DNA of 64,000 bases from CAVXSP01 sp963724645 (GTDB lineage Bacteria; Acidobacteriota; Vicinamibacteria; Vicinamibacterales; SCN-69-37): the NCBI GenBank assembly GCA_963724645.1, contig CAVRVJ010000001.1, positions 62,001-126,000 on the forward strand, read 5' to 3'. The first letter of the stretch is position 1. Each line of letters begins with the position of its first letter. This document shows, piece after piece, positions 19,140 through 28,074 of this stretch. The position numbers and the translations under genes are program-made. The notes beneath the pieces were generated by a model. The model was not told the origin of the DNA, did no database searches, and saw only the letters and a list, made by a program, of their open reading frames with translations.

Positions 19140-20814
19140 ATGCCCGACACCTCCTCGCCCCTGGTGCCGACGCTGGCGCGCGCCGACCACGTCTTTCCGA
19201 CGCTGACGCCGGAACAGATCGCGCGCATCGCACCGCACGGGCGCGAGCGCGCGACCCGTACCGGCGAGGTGCTCGTCGAGGCGGGCGACCAGGCCATGCC
19301 GTTCTTCGTCGTGACGGCGGGTCAGGTCGAGATTGTCCGGTGGGCCGGCGCGGCTGAGACCGCCATCGTCGTCCACAGGCCCGGTCAGTTCACCGGCGAG
19401 GTCAACATGATCTCGGGCCGGCGCGCGCTCTTCCGGATCCGTGTGCGCGAGCCGGGCACGGTGATCGAGCTGCATCGCGAACAGTTGGTGGCGTTGGTGC
19501 AGACCGACCCTGAGCTCAGTGAGATCCTGATGCGGGCCTTCATCCTGCGGAGAGTGGAGCTCGTCGCGCGCGGGGTCGGCGATGTCGTGCTCATCGGATC
19601 GATGCACTCGCCCGACACGCTGCGCATCAAGGAGTTCCTCACGCGCAACGGCCACCCGCACGCCTACATCGACCTCGACCGCGACGCGGATGTGCAGGCG
19701 CTGCTCGATCGTTTCCATGTCAACGTCGCGGACATCCCTGTCTTGATCTGCCGCGACAAGGCCGTGCTGCGCAACCCGAGCAACGCCGACGTCGCGGCCT
19801 GTCTCGGGTTCAACGACGCGATCGATCAGTCGCACGTACGCGACGTGGTGATCGTGGGCGCCGGCCCGGCCGGCCTCGCAGCCGCCGTCTACGGCGCATC
19901 GGAGGGACTGGACGTCCTGGTCGCTGGAATCAAGCGCGCCAGGGGGGCAAGCCGGCTCGAGCTCGAAAATCGAGAACTACCTCGGCTTCCCCACGGGCAT
20001 TTCCGGCCAGAACCTCGCGGGCCGCGCCTATACACAGGCCCAGAAGTTCGGGGCCCAGATTCTGATCGCGAAAGGCGCCACTCAAATCGCCTGCGAACGC
20101 AAGCCGTACGCCGTCCAGATCGACGCCGGCCCCCGCGTCCCGGCGCGCGCCGTCATCATCGCTACCGGCGCCGAGTACCGGCGGCCGTCGTTCGACAACC
20201 TGAAGCAGTTCGAAGGCGCGGGCGTCTACTACGGCGCGACGTTCATCGAGGCCAGGCTCTGCGAAGGAGACGAAGTGGCCGTGGTGGGCGGGGGCAACTC
20301 TGCGGGCCAGGCGGCAGTGTTTCTCGCGCAGACGACGAGGCGTGTGCACATGCTCGTTCGATCCAACGGCCTCGCCGACACCATGTCGCGCTACTTGATT
20401 CGACGCATCGAAGAGAATCCCGCCATTGTCCTCCACACGCGCACCGAAATCGCCGCGCTCGAGGGAGACGCCTCGCTCGAGCGTGTGCTGTGGCGGGACG
20501 CCGGAGGCCCCGCCGAGGCTCACGATATCAAGCACCTGTTCATCATGACCGGGGCGGTGCCGAACACCCGCTGGCTCGACGGCTGTGTCGCGCTCGACGC
20601 CAAGGGCTTCATCAAGACGGGATCGGATCTGTCCCCGGACGATCTGGCTCACGCGAACTGGCCACTGGCACGCGCGCCTCACCTGCTCGAAACGAGCCTG
20701 CCCGGCGTGTTCGCCGTCGGCGACGTCCGCGCCGGCAACATCAAGCGTGTGGCGTCGGCCGTCGGCGAGGGATCGATTGCTGTCTCCTTCGTGCATCAGG
20801 TGCTGCGCGAGTGA
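19140..20814 (+). CDS. cNMP-binding / glutaredoxin-like / thioredoxin-reductase-like fusion flavoprotein (one frameshift)
   Basis: The start is the ATG at 19140 after GAGGACGAAGG. Residues 20-135 form a cyclic-nucleotide-binding domain (GEVLVEAGD, FFVVTAGQVEIV, GEVNMISGRR). Residues 155-225 look like a glutaredoxin/thioredoxin fold, but the usual CxxC is SMHSPDT. Then comes a class II pyridine nucleotide-disulfide oxidoreductase with FAD motif VVIVGAGPAGLAAAVYG, NADPH motif VAVVGGGNSAGQAA and C-terminal GVFAVGDVRAGN. The thioredoxin-reductase CxxC is also missing: the expected position reads YYGATFIEARLC. The frame breaks near 19945-19955 at a run of six Gs; joined, about 558 residues. It is probably a cNMP-controlled NAD(P)H-dependent flavoprotein that does not reduce thioredoxin in the standard way. 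Confidence 0.82.
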
Positions 20815-20957
20815 AAAGCTCCGCGCGCCGCCTTTGACGCGGGTCGATCGGCGCCAGGCACGCCTCCTCGCGACGCCATTCTGTCGAATCTGGTGCAAAA
20901 GCCGAGAACAGGACCCTGGCGACGCGCCGCCGATGACATACTGCCGCGTGATACGTG

Positions 20958-21665
20958 ATGACATCGCCGGGTGAGCCGGACATCCTGAAGGTCAATCACC
21001 TGTCGGTGCAGCTGGCCGGCGCGTCCGTCCTGCGCGACCTGAGCTTCGCGGTCCCCCGCGGCACGTCGTTGGCCGTGATTGGGCCGAACGGCGCGGGCAA
21101 GACCGGACCGTTTCGTGCGCTGCTCGGGGCGGTACCGTCGACCGGGATCGTCCAATGGGCCTCAGGTGTCCGGATTGGCTACGTCCCGCAGCAACTCGAT
21201 ATCGAACGCGACGTGCCGATCACCGGGCGCGACTTTCTGCGCGCGCGCGCGGCCGTCAGCAACGGGCCCGTGTCGGCCATTCCCGAGGTCCTGGGATTGG
21301 TCGGGCTCTCACCCGACGCCGCCAGCAAGCCGATCGGCGCCATCTCGGGCGGCCAGTTTCAGCGACTGCTCGTCGCGTTTGCGCTGCTGGGCCGTCCCAC
21401 GGTGCTGCTGCTCGACGAACCGACCGCAGGCGTCGATCGGCCGGGCGAGGAGCGGCTCAACGAGTTGCTGCACCGGCTGCAGCGCGATCAAGGGCTCACG
21501 ATCCTGCTGATTTCACACGAATTGAGCGTCGTGCACGCGCACGCGACCCACGTCTTGTGCCTCGGCGGCGGCCGCGCATGGTTTGGTCCGCCCTCGATCC
21601 TGACGCCAGAGCTACTTCGCGACGCCTACGGGTCCCAGGTCGCGGTGCATCTCCATGGCCATTGA
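20958..21665 (+). CDS. metal (zinc/manganese-type) ABC transporter ATP-binding protein
   Basis: 235 residues from the ATG at 20958; a GTG precedes it by one codon. It has Walker A GPNGAGKT, signature ISGGQFQR, Walker B LLLDEPTAGVD and a switch His in ISHEL. The order and the YVPQQ Q-loop fit the ZnuC/MntB subgroup, which drives uptake of Zn or Mn. The residues right after Walker A are GP (KTGPFRALLG), where the family normally has TL; this is odd and could be two substitution errors. It overlaps the permease start by 11 bases. Confidence 0.85.
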   Translation: MTSPGEPDILKVNHLSVQLAGASVLRDLSFAVPRGTSLAVIGPNGAGKTGPFRALLGAVPSTGIVQWASGVRIGYVPQQLDIERDVPITGRDFLRARAAVSNGPVSAIPEVLGLVGLSPDAASKPIGAISGGQFQRLLVAFALLGRPTVLLLDEPTAGVDRPGEERLNELLHRLQRDQGLTILLISHELSVVHAHATHVLCLGGGRAWFGPPSILTPELLRDAYGSQVAVHLHGH

Positions 21666-22413
21666 CGCGATCGTGCTCCCCACGACGATGGCCATCGCGG
21701 CCGGGCTGGTTGGTTGTTTCGCCGTGATGCGACGAATGGCGCTCGCGGGCGACGCGCTCTCGCACGTCGCGCTGCCCGGGATCGGCATCGCGCTGGCGCT
21801 GCACATCCATCCGCTGGTCGGCGCCGCGGCGATGCTCTTCTTCGGCGGGCTGCTGATCTGGGCCATCGAGGACCGCGCCCGCGTCGCGACCGAAACGCTG
21901 ATTGGCGTGGCGTTTTCCGCGGCGCTCGCGATTGGCAGCATGCTCACTTCAGGCAACGATCTGATCGAAGCGCTGTTCGGCCGGCCCGGACCGGTTTCTC
22001 CGGCCGAGGCCGGCTTCGGCGTCGCCGCCGCGCTGGCGATCATGATCTTCATCGTCGGCCAACGACACCGGTTGATCATCGCCTTGGTATCACAGGATCT
22101 GGCGCGGACCGCTGGCATTGACGTCAGGCGACTCGACCTGATCTATCTGCAGCTCTTTGCCCTCACGGTCGCGCTCGGGCTTCGGTATCTGGGCGTGCTC
22201 CTGATGGGCTCGCTCATCATCATCCCGGCGGCCACCGCGAAGCGCCTGTCGTCGAACCTGACGCAGATGCTGACGCAGGCGGCCGTGATTGGCGCCGTGG
22301 TCACGGCGCTCGGCGCCGGTCTCGGCGTGTGGCTCCATCGCGAACCGGGGCCGATCATCGTCACGATCGGCGCCGGCGGTTTCGTGCTCTCGCTGTTTCG
22401 CCGGCCGGCCTGA
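21655..22413 (+). CDS. metal ABC transporter permease (ZnuB/MntC family)
   Basis: 252 residues from the ATG at 21655, inside the last codons of the ATPase gene, so the two are coupled. Eight or so hydrophobic segments span the protein. Family motifs include RMALAGDALSHVALPG near residue 25 and YLGVLLMGSLIIIPAATAKR near residue 185. It would form the membrane pore of a Zn/Mn/Fe importer. No substrate-binding lipoprotein and no Fur/Zur regulator lies nearby, so the third component must be encoded elsewhere. Confidence 0.85.
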   Translation: MAIDAIVLPTTMAIAAGLVGCFAVMRRMALAGDALSHVALPGIGIALALHIHPLVGAAAMLFFGGLLIWAIEDRARVATETLIGVAFSAALAIGSMLTSGNDLIEALFGRPGPVSPAEAGFGVAAALAIMIFIVGQRHRLIIALVSQDLARTAGIDVRRLDLIYLQLFALTVALGLRYLGVLLMGSLIIIPAATAKRLSSNLTQMLTQAAVIGAVVTALGAGLGVWLHREPGPIIVTIGAGGFVLSLFRRPA

Positions 22414-22490
22414 CTCCCTCATTGACACGCTTGGCGACAGCCGGCGGCTACGTCACCGCGGCGCCAGTCGTCCGAAAGCGAAGATCGACA

Positions 22491-24026
22491 TCAGGGCAGC
22501 TTTCTGACCGCCTTGGCTTTCACCGCCGCCTTGACGGACGCTCGGCGCTCCGATTCGTCGAGGACCAGCCGGTAGGCAATGTAGTACTTGTAGATGTTCG
22601 CGACGTAGGTCACCGTTTCGCGGCCGATCCGCGCGGACGCGATTTGCTCCACGTTGCCGAACCAGACGTTCGGATCGAGCCCGCGCTTCTCGGCCTCCTT
22701 CCGCAACTGGCGAATCCGGCCAGGCCCCGCGTTGTAGGCCGCGAAGGTGAACAGCGCCTTGTTCAGGTTGTCCATCGGCTCGTCCTTGAATTGCGTATCT
22801 TGGATTCCGCGCATGTATTTGACGCCGGCGTGGATGTTCGGCTCGATCTTCGTAATGTCGCCGACGTTCAGTTCCTTGCCCGTGGCCGGCATCACCTGCA
22901 TGACGCCGATGGCGCCCACGTGACTCTTGGCGGCCTGGTTGAGCCGCGATTCCTGGTACCCCTGGGCCGCCATGAGCAGGAAGTCCAACTTGTACTGGTC
23001 GCTGTACTTCCGGAAGAACTGAACGAGCGTGAGGAACTTCTGGCGCTCGGCTTCGGACGTGGCGCTGTTCACGTAGGTGGTGTTGATCAGGTACTTCCGC
23101 TCGATCTGGTTGCCGAAGGCCGTTCCCAGCCCGTACTTGCCCATGAACGTGTTCAAGGCCGCAAGCAGCTGCGGGCTTTCCTTACGGACCGGGACGGCCA
23201 GCATGCCGCCCGTGCGGACAGGGACGTCCTCGTGGACGGTGAGGTTCGTAAAGACCTTTCTCCAGAACTTCGCGAGGTAGTCATCGACGACGATGGCGGG
23301 CAGCAGGCCTGCGTTCACCATCTCGAGGAGGTCGTCGTCCTCGAGGCTCGGCGGCGCCGCCCGAATGGCCACGGGTGGCTTCCCTTTGGCCTTGAAGCTC
23401 TTATTGAGCGCGAGCAGGCTCTCCTCGAAGGTGCTGTGCTCGCGGGCGAATACTTCCTTGCCCGACAGGTCCTCCACCGAGGCAATCGCCGGCGCGCCAG
23501 GACCAGTGACCAGGATCTGGTTGACGTTCATCCGGCTGGGATTGCTGAAGGCCACGAGCTTCTCAAGTTCAGGTCTCACCGTGGTCTGCGCCGACACCAG
23601 GTCGACCTTGCCATCGACGAGCGCCCTGAGCAGCATGTCGCGCGGCAGCGGCACGTAGACGACGTGGATCTTGTCGTCGAGACCGGTCTTGAAATGTTTG
23701 TTTAGCCGCTCCTCGATGAGTTGCCCGTAGTCGTACGACACGCCGCGCTGCTCGCCCTTGTCGACGAAGTAGAACGTGCGATTGAACGTGACGCCAATCC
23801 GCACCAGCCTTCGCTTGACCATCTCATCGAGGTCGCCTGTGAACGGCTTCAGAAGGACCTCGCGCACGGCCGGTGGCAGGCGCATCTCGACTTCAGAGGG
23901 CGGCAGCGGCGCCTCCCCGGCAGACGACTTCTCGCCCGCGGGCTTGCCGCACCCCGCTGGGACTGTGACGAAGGCGGTGAGCAAGACAATCGTTACGACG
24001 ATCCGCACTAACTTCGTTTCTCTCAT
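22491..24026 (-). CDS. MltF-like lytic transglycosylase lipoprotein
   Basis: 511 residues from the ATG at 24026, preceded by CAGGAGAGAA; longer in-frame starts lack a ribosome site. A lipobox VPAGC (Cys near residue 25) follows a hydrophobic leader. Residues 70-310 form a periplasmic substrate-binding domain (LVRIGVTFN, GVSYDYGQLIEE, DLVSAQTTVRPE). Residues 330-480 form an SLT lysozyme-like domain with catalytic Glu in QGYQESRLNQ, then GAIGVMQVMPATGKE and FAAYNAGPGRI. MltF-type enzymes cleave murein glycan strands with formation of 1,6-anhydro-muropeptides, and the first domain modulates activity. It probably resides on the inner face of the outer membrane. Single gene. Confidence 0.88.
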   Translation of the reverse strand: MRETKLVRIVVTIVLLTAFVTVPAGCGKPAGEKSSAGEAPLPPSEVEMRLPPAVREVLLKPFTGDLDEMVKRRLVRIGVTFNRTFYFVDKGEQRGVSYDYGQLIEERLNKHFKTGLDDKIHVVYVPLPRDMLLRALVDGKVDLVSAQTTVRPELEKLVAFSNPSRMNVNQILVTGPGAPAIASVEDLSGKEVFAREHSTFEESLLALNKSFKAKGKPPVAIRAAPPSLEDDDLLEMVNAGLLPAIVVDDYLAKFWRKVFTNLTVHEDVPVRTGGMLAVPVRKESPQLLAALNTFMGKYGLGTAFGNQIERKYLINTTYVNSATSEAERQKFLTLVQFFRKYSDQYKLDFLLMAAQGYQESRLNQAAKSHVGAIGVMQVMPATGKELNVGDITKIEPNIHAGVKYMRGIQDTQFKDEPMDNLNKALFTFAAYNAGPGRIRQLRKEAEKRGLDPNVWFGNVEQIASARIGRETVTYVANIYKYYIAYRLVLDESERRASVKAAVKAKAVRKLP

Positions 24027-24371
24027 TTCTCTCCTGACAATTTCCTGGGCCCGTCCGCCGAAGCCGAACGAGCCCCGCCGCGGCCCGAGGAAGGCGCGTG
24101 TCGGGATGTTGCTCGTTTTCCCTGCCGGGAAAGGCCCAGTCGAGGCGGATGGCACCCCGACCGGAGCGGCGGGCGCCACTCCAGGCTGTCGACTCAAGGT
24201 CGCATGTTGGGACCCTATTCTACTGGATCCAATCGACTTCTTGCCTTCGTGCGGATTCTTGCCGAAGTGCCCTGGCGGACATCATCCGCGGCAAGGGCCG
24301 GGGCGCCCCGGCGGGCTGGATCGGAATCGTGGCATGGTAGGGACTACACCACTAATCACTCAGGGGGCCCA
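24027..24371. other. non-coding interval of about 345 bases
   Basis: Divergent promoter region between the MltF-like gene and a small secreted protein gene. No frame with convincing coding character and no repeat was seen. Confidence 0.4.
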
Positions 24372-24614
24372 ATGTCACAATCTGCTCGTCTCTTTGCGGT
24401 CGCCATCGCCAGCGGCGTCATCGCCGCCGTTGTCGTGGGCATGCTTATGATCGCCCGGCCAGTCAGCGCACAAGCGGGCAGGACCGCCGTGTGCAGTCAG
24501 GTAACTGCCGGAATTGCCTTGGACCCGGCACAAGTGAAGCAGCTGATGGACACCTTACTTGCTACCGGCAAGACCAGCGTGCTCATGGTCGGAAGCTCGA
24601 TCTGCGCTTACTAA
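24372..24614 (+). CDS. small secreted protein, 80 aa
   Basis: The start is the ATG at 24372, with AGGGGG eight bases upstream. The first 38 residues are a signal peptide or single anchor (hydrophobic AIASGVIAAVVVGMLMIA, then PVSAQAG as a likely cleavage site). The mature part is only about 42 residues, with two Cys (in VCSQVTAG and SSICAY) that could form a disulfide, and a short amphipathic helix between them. Family not recognised. It lies between the MltF-like gene and another small lipoprotein gene. Confidence 0.55.
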   Translation: MSQSARLFAVAIASGVIAAVVVGMLMIARPVSAQAGRTAVCSQVTAGIALDPAQVKQLMDTLLATGKTSVLMVGSSICAY

Positions 24615-24774
24615 GTGCGTGTGCGGGCGCCGCGGAAGGAAGGACGCAAACCCGTGAATAGCTCCACATTCGTGGGGGGCTCTTCGCACTAACTTCCCAT
24701 TCCCTGATCCACCAATACGGCCGATCCTCTCAAGCGGGGCGGGGCCGATGCGCTCCGGCTGGAGGACTGCGCTG

Positions 24775-24882
24775 ATGAAACGTGCGCTGATCGTGCTCGC
24801 TCTCTTCGCGCTGGCCGGTGGTGCTTGTAGCCCCGACCCCACCAAACGCCGCCAACGCCGATGCGAATCCTGCGAAAGGTGA
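24775..24882 (+). CDS. very small lipoprotein, 35 aa (perhaps frameshifted and longer)
   Basis: ATG at 24775 with GGAGG fourteen bases upstream. The leader MKRALIVLALFALAGGACSP has a textbook lipobox (AGGAC). The frame then runs into a basic stretch and a TGA at 24880. If one base is lost or gained in the C-rich stretch at 24831-24840, the frame continues as an Ala/Asn/Pro linker (NAANADANPAKGEAANQ) and stays open to 25075. Given how many frameshifts this sequence carries, that longer lipoprotein of about 100 residues is plausible. It resembles entericidin-like short lipoproteins only in size. Confidence 0.5.
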   Translation: MKRALIVLALFALAGGACSPDPTKRRQRRCESCER

Positions 24883-25119
24883 GGCAGCGAACCAACCTCG
24901 CAGAGGTCATGTGAAGCGCATCCTGCAATTCCTCTCGAGCATCTTTCAGATCCGCCAGGCGCCGAACTTTGACCGCGAGCAAGTATGGGCGCGGGCCACC
25001 CGCCACAGGACGTCTCCGCAAAAACGATGGCACCCGAAACTGGAGCAGGATGGCGGCCAGGACACCGAGCTCTAACTGAACCCATCCAGCCTTGAGGCTG
25101 GCCTGCCTATACGGAAAGT

Positions 25120-25190
25120 CACTTGACTTGACGTGGTAAATTGCGCCCGCGCTCTCGCGGGCGCGCGACGAGACCACGTCAAGTCAAGTG
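25120..25190. repeat. 71-base hairpin element with perfect 18-bp inverted repeats
   Basis: CACTTGACTTGACGTGGT at 25120-25137 is the exact reverse complement of 25173-25190. Nested inside is a second palindrome, GCGCCCGCG at 25142-25150 with CGCGGGCGC at 25155-25163. The outer flanks are also nearly complementary (GGAAAG and TTTTCC). Seventeen bases of the left end (25116-25132) recur exactly, inverted, at 12597-12613. The structure and the second partial copy suggest a dispersed REP- or MITE-like element rather than a simple terminator. Confidence 0.75.
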
Positions 25191-25214
25191 TTTTCCACGA
25201 TTAAGATGTGATAC

Positions 25215-26412
25215 TTGCGGCGTCTGTCGGCTGCTCTGGTCGGCGTAAGGGTGAATGTGCCTCATTCTGTTGTCGCCTGGAATTCCCGCAGCCTCGTTTC
25301 TTGTGCGGCGCTTGCGTGGTCGTTCGCGTACGTATGCCCCGTAGCCGCGTCAGCGCAGCAGCCGGAGGCTCCGGCGCCCGTCGCCTACGCAGTGGCGGCT
25401 CCGGTTCAACAAGGCGGCAACCAGGCGCCGGCAGCGGAGCGGTCGTCGTCCTGGCTGCTGGTGCCGGTAGTGTCGTCCAACCCGAAACTAGGCACGTCTT
25501 TCGGAGGGATGGGCGCGTACCTCAATAGGTTCGACCCCAGCAGCCGGGTGTCGCTGTTCGGTGTCATCTACCAGTACACGTCGACACACTCCACCGTTGC
25601 CGGAGCATTTGCCCGCACTTCGTTTGGCGCCGACCACCACCGCATCGTCGCGCTCGCGGGCTTTCGGGTACATCAAGAACGACTACGAGGACTATCTCGG
25701 CTCCGGGCAGCCGCTCAAGACCAACGACGACCTGAAGGCGATCGCGGGCCGGTATGTCTACCGGTTGAAGGGAGACTGGTTCATCGGCGCCCAGGGCAAT
25801 GCTGCGAACTATCAGGTGCTTGGCGAATCCGCGGAGGACGACCTCGCTCTCGAGACGCTGGGCGTCCGGGGGTTCGAGTCGGCCGCGCTCGGGGCAGTCG
25901 TGATTCACGACTCGCGCGACAACGAAGACATGCCGACGCGAGGCTGGCTCCTGAACGTGAACAACCTCGCCTACCGCGAAGCACTCGGCGGGTCGTCATC
26001 TTTCGACGCTTACCGCGCTGACCTGCGTGGCTTCTGGCGGCATGGCGGCGGCCACGTTCTCGCGTTCAGGCAGTACAACTGGCTCACGTCCGACGCTCCC
26101 GCGAACGCGGAGGCGACCGTCCTGCTGCGCGGCTACAAGCTCGGCGAGTACCTGGCGCCGTATATGTCGTCGTTCGAAGCCGAGGAGCGTCTTTCCTTCG
26201 GCGCGCGATGGGGAGCCACGCTCTTCGCCGGCGTAGCGGGCCTGTACGGCGAGAGCGGCTTGATCCTGGCCGACCGGGACTTCTACCCGACCTGTGGCGC
26301 CGGCGTTCACTTCGTCATCAAGCCGGCGCAGCGAATGCTGGTGAATTTCGAATACGCGCAGGGCGTCGAGCACAACCGCGGCGTGTTCCTCAAGTTCGGC
26401 TACGGTTGGTGA
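25215..26412 (+). CDS. BamA/TamA-like outer membrane beta-barrel protein (one frameshift)
   Basis: After an N-terminal signal peptide (SFAYVCPVAASAQQ) and a Pro/Ala linker, the protein reads as a surface-antigen/D15-type barrel. It contains repeated aromatic strands, a DSRDNEDMPTRGW motif typical of the barrel start of Omp85-like proteins, and a C-terminal strand ending in GVFLKFGYGW with an aromatic last residue, as expected for Bam recognition. The frame breaks at 25662-25664: removing one T from TTT restores AGFGYIKNDYEDYLG. POTRA domains are absent, so it is a lone barrel of about 398 residues. The start is uncertain: TTG at 25215 or GTG at 25251/25257, the latter after TAAGG. Its last 13 bases overlap the convergent rpiB remnant. 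Confidence 0.72.
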
Positions 26413-26600
26413 CGCGTCCGATCCAGCCACGCGGCGTCGCGCAGAGTGGAGCCGATCGCTTCGGCGTAGTCGGCATAGTCGACCGGTTCGCTGCCGTAGG
26501 TTCCCACGTCGACGACCTCGTGATTCGACTCGGCGAGGACCGATTCGATCGCCGTTTTCAGCTCGAAACCGGCGTCGTCGGACCCGATAGCGACTCGCAT
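26400..26600 (-). pseudogene. rpiB: truncated ribose-5-phosphate isomerase B
   Basis: 66 residues from the ATG at 26600. The first 55 match RpiB: MRVAIGSDDAGFELKT, then VDVGTYGSEPVDYADYAEAIG. Full RpiB is about 145 residues, with a catalytic Cys in an S/CGSG-type loop that comes after the point where homology ends here. The last 11 residues are unrelated and the frame stops inside the convergent outer-membrane gene. It starts 43 bases inside the end of ackA, so it was once co-translated. A working enzyme would interconvert ribulose-5-P and ribose-5-P; this copy lacks the catalytic region. Confidence 0.75.
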
Positions 26601-27781
26601 GAAGCACCTCGTTCTGTGAGCACGCGCCTGGTGTGTCGCGCGATCATCAATTCCTCGTTTGCAGGCAGCACCCAGGCGGTGACGCGACTCCGCGGTGTGC
26701 TGATCAATGGCCCGCCGCTCGCATTTGCCGCTTCATCGAGCTCGAGCCCGAGCCAGCTCGCGCCGCGGCAGACACGGGCGCGGATCGTGGCGGCGTGCTC
26801 GCCGATGCCGCCGGTGAACACGAGGGCGTCCACCCCGCCCAACGCTGCCGTGAGCGAGCCGAGCTCACGCCCGATGCGGTAGACGAACAGGTCCACGGCT
26901 TCCGCGGCCCGGGCATCCTGGCTTGCGAGAAGCTCGCGCATGTCGCTGGAAATCTCCGAGACGCCGAGCAGGCCGGACTCGTCGTAGAGCAGGTGCTCCA
27001 GGGCGCGGGGGCTCATGCCATGCTGGTCGATCAGGTAGAGCAGCACGCCCGGATCGATCGCGCCGCAGCGGGTGCCCATCACCAGGCCATCCAGTGCCGT
27101 GAAACCCATTGTCGAGGCGACGCTCAGTCCGCGATCCATCGCGCACAGGCTGGCGCCATTGCCCAGGTGCGCCACCACGGTCCGCCCGGCGGCCGCCCGC
27201 GGATCGATCGCCGGGAGGGCGGAAGCGACGTACTCATACGACAGCCCATGGAAGCCGTATCGCCGGACGCCATCACGTGTGTAACGGCGGGGTAAAGCAA
27301 ATGCTTGCGCCACACCCGGTTGCGTCCGGTGAAACGCTGTGTCGAAGCACGCGACCTGTGGCACTTCTGGCGCGATGTCGGCCACGGTCCTGATGGCCGC
27401 CACGTTGTGAGGCTGATGCAGCGGCGCCAACGGGATGAGTGCCGCCAATTCGGCAGTCCTGCCAGGATCAAGGCGCACCGGCCCCGTGAACCTCGTCCCG
27501 CCGTGCACGACCCGGTGACCGACGCCGCCGATGCGATGGCTGCCGAGCACGCCGCTTCGGCCCCACCCGAAGAGGAACTCGATCGCGCTATGGTGATCGA
27601 GCGGCGTGTCCCACGCGTGTTCTCCGACCACACGGTCGCCGCTTTGCGCGACGAAGCGCGGGCGCGTCCCCAACGCATCGACCTGGGCCCGCAGAAGCAG
27701 GGTCGGCGGGTCTTCGTCGACGAAGACGGCACACTTCAGGCTCGACGAGCCTGCGTTCAGCACGAGCAGCGCATCAGACAT
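26558..27781 (-). CDS. ackA: acetate kinase
   Basis: 407 residues, the normal length, from the ATG at 27781. ASKHA-fold motifs are all present: VLNAGSSSLK at the N-terminus, GHRVVHGG, ACFDTAFH, YGFHGLSYEYV, VAHLGNGASL, MGTRCGAIDPG and VFTGGIGEHA. It transfers phosphate from acetyl phosphate to ADP, giving acetate and ATP. Divergent from phosphoketolase, whose product is acetyl phosphate, so the pair forms an ATP-yielding end of the phosphoketolase route. The intergenic space holds four direct repeats that may co-regulate both. It overlaps the truncated rpiB. Confidence 0.93.
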   Translation of the reverse strand: MSDALLVLNAGSSSLKCAVFVDEDPPTLLLRAQVDALGTRPRFVAQSGDRVVGEHAWDTPLDHHSAIEFLFGWGRSGVLGSHRIGGVGHRVVHGGTRFTGPVRLDPGRTAELAALIPLAPLHQPHNVAAIRTVADIAPEVPQVACFDTAFHRTQPGVAQAFALPRRYTRDGVRRYGFHGLSYEYVASALPAIDPRAAAGRTVVAHLGNGASLCAMDRGLSVASTMGFTALDGLVMGTRCGAIDPGVLLYLIDQHGMSPRALEHLLYDESGLLGVSEISSDMRELLASQDARAAEAVDLFVYRIGRELGSLTAALGGVDALVFTGGIGEHAATIRARVCRGASWLGLELDEAANASGGPLISTPRSRVTAWVLPANEELMIARHTRRVLTERGASCESLSGPTTPVSS

Positions 27782-27834
27782 CGTGGCCGCGATGCGGGAG
27801 GAGCATCGACCGTACCATCAGGCGATTCCGAAAT

Positions 27835-27915
27835 GTTGAGTGCGTCTTCACGTGTTGAGTGCACCTTCACGACAGGTTGAGAGCTCTTTACGACAGGTTG
27901 AGAGGTCTTCACGGG
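27835..27915. repeat. four imperfect 19-22 bp direct repeats in the ackA-xfp promoter region
   Basis: Units start at 27835, 27854, 27876 and 27897 and follow GTTGAG-(T/A)G-(C/G)-NN-CTT(C/T)ACG, with three units extended by ACAG or similar. Spacing is 19, 22 and 21 bases, close to two DNA turns. They lie 53 bases upstream of ackA and 160 bases upstream of xfp, so a regulator bound here could act on both divergent units. They are too short and too divergent for a CRISPR array. Confidence 0.7.
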
Positions 27916-28074
27916 TTTCGCAGAACGGTTCCGGCGGATTCGGGGCCGGTTTCTGGCATGAAAATCTCATTCAGATCTCTCTTCGACGGACCTCCACATC
28001 TTGTGTGCCATCGGCGGTAACCTCGATCGGACAGAACCTGATGATCAGCCTGACAGGTATCATGCGGGAGAAAG

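Noticed and set aside
25120..25190. Simple Rho-independent terminator
   Set aside because: The arms are AT/GC-mixed with a long structured loop, there is no gene ending just before it, and a partial copy exists elsewhere; a repeat element fits better.
27835..27915. CRISPR array
   Set aside because: Units are adjacent and imperfect, with no spacers and no cas genes.
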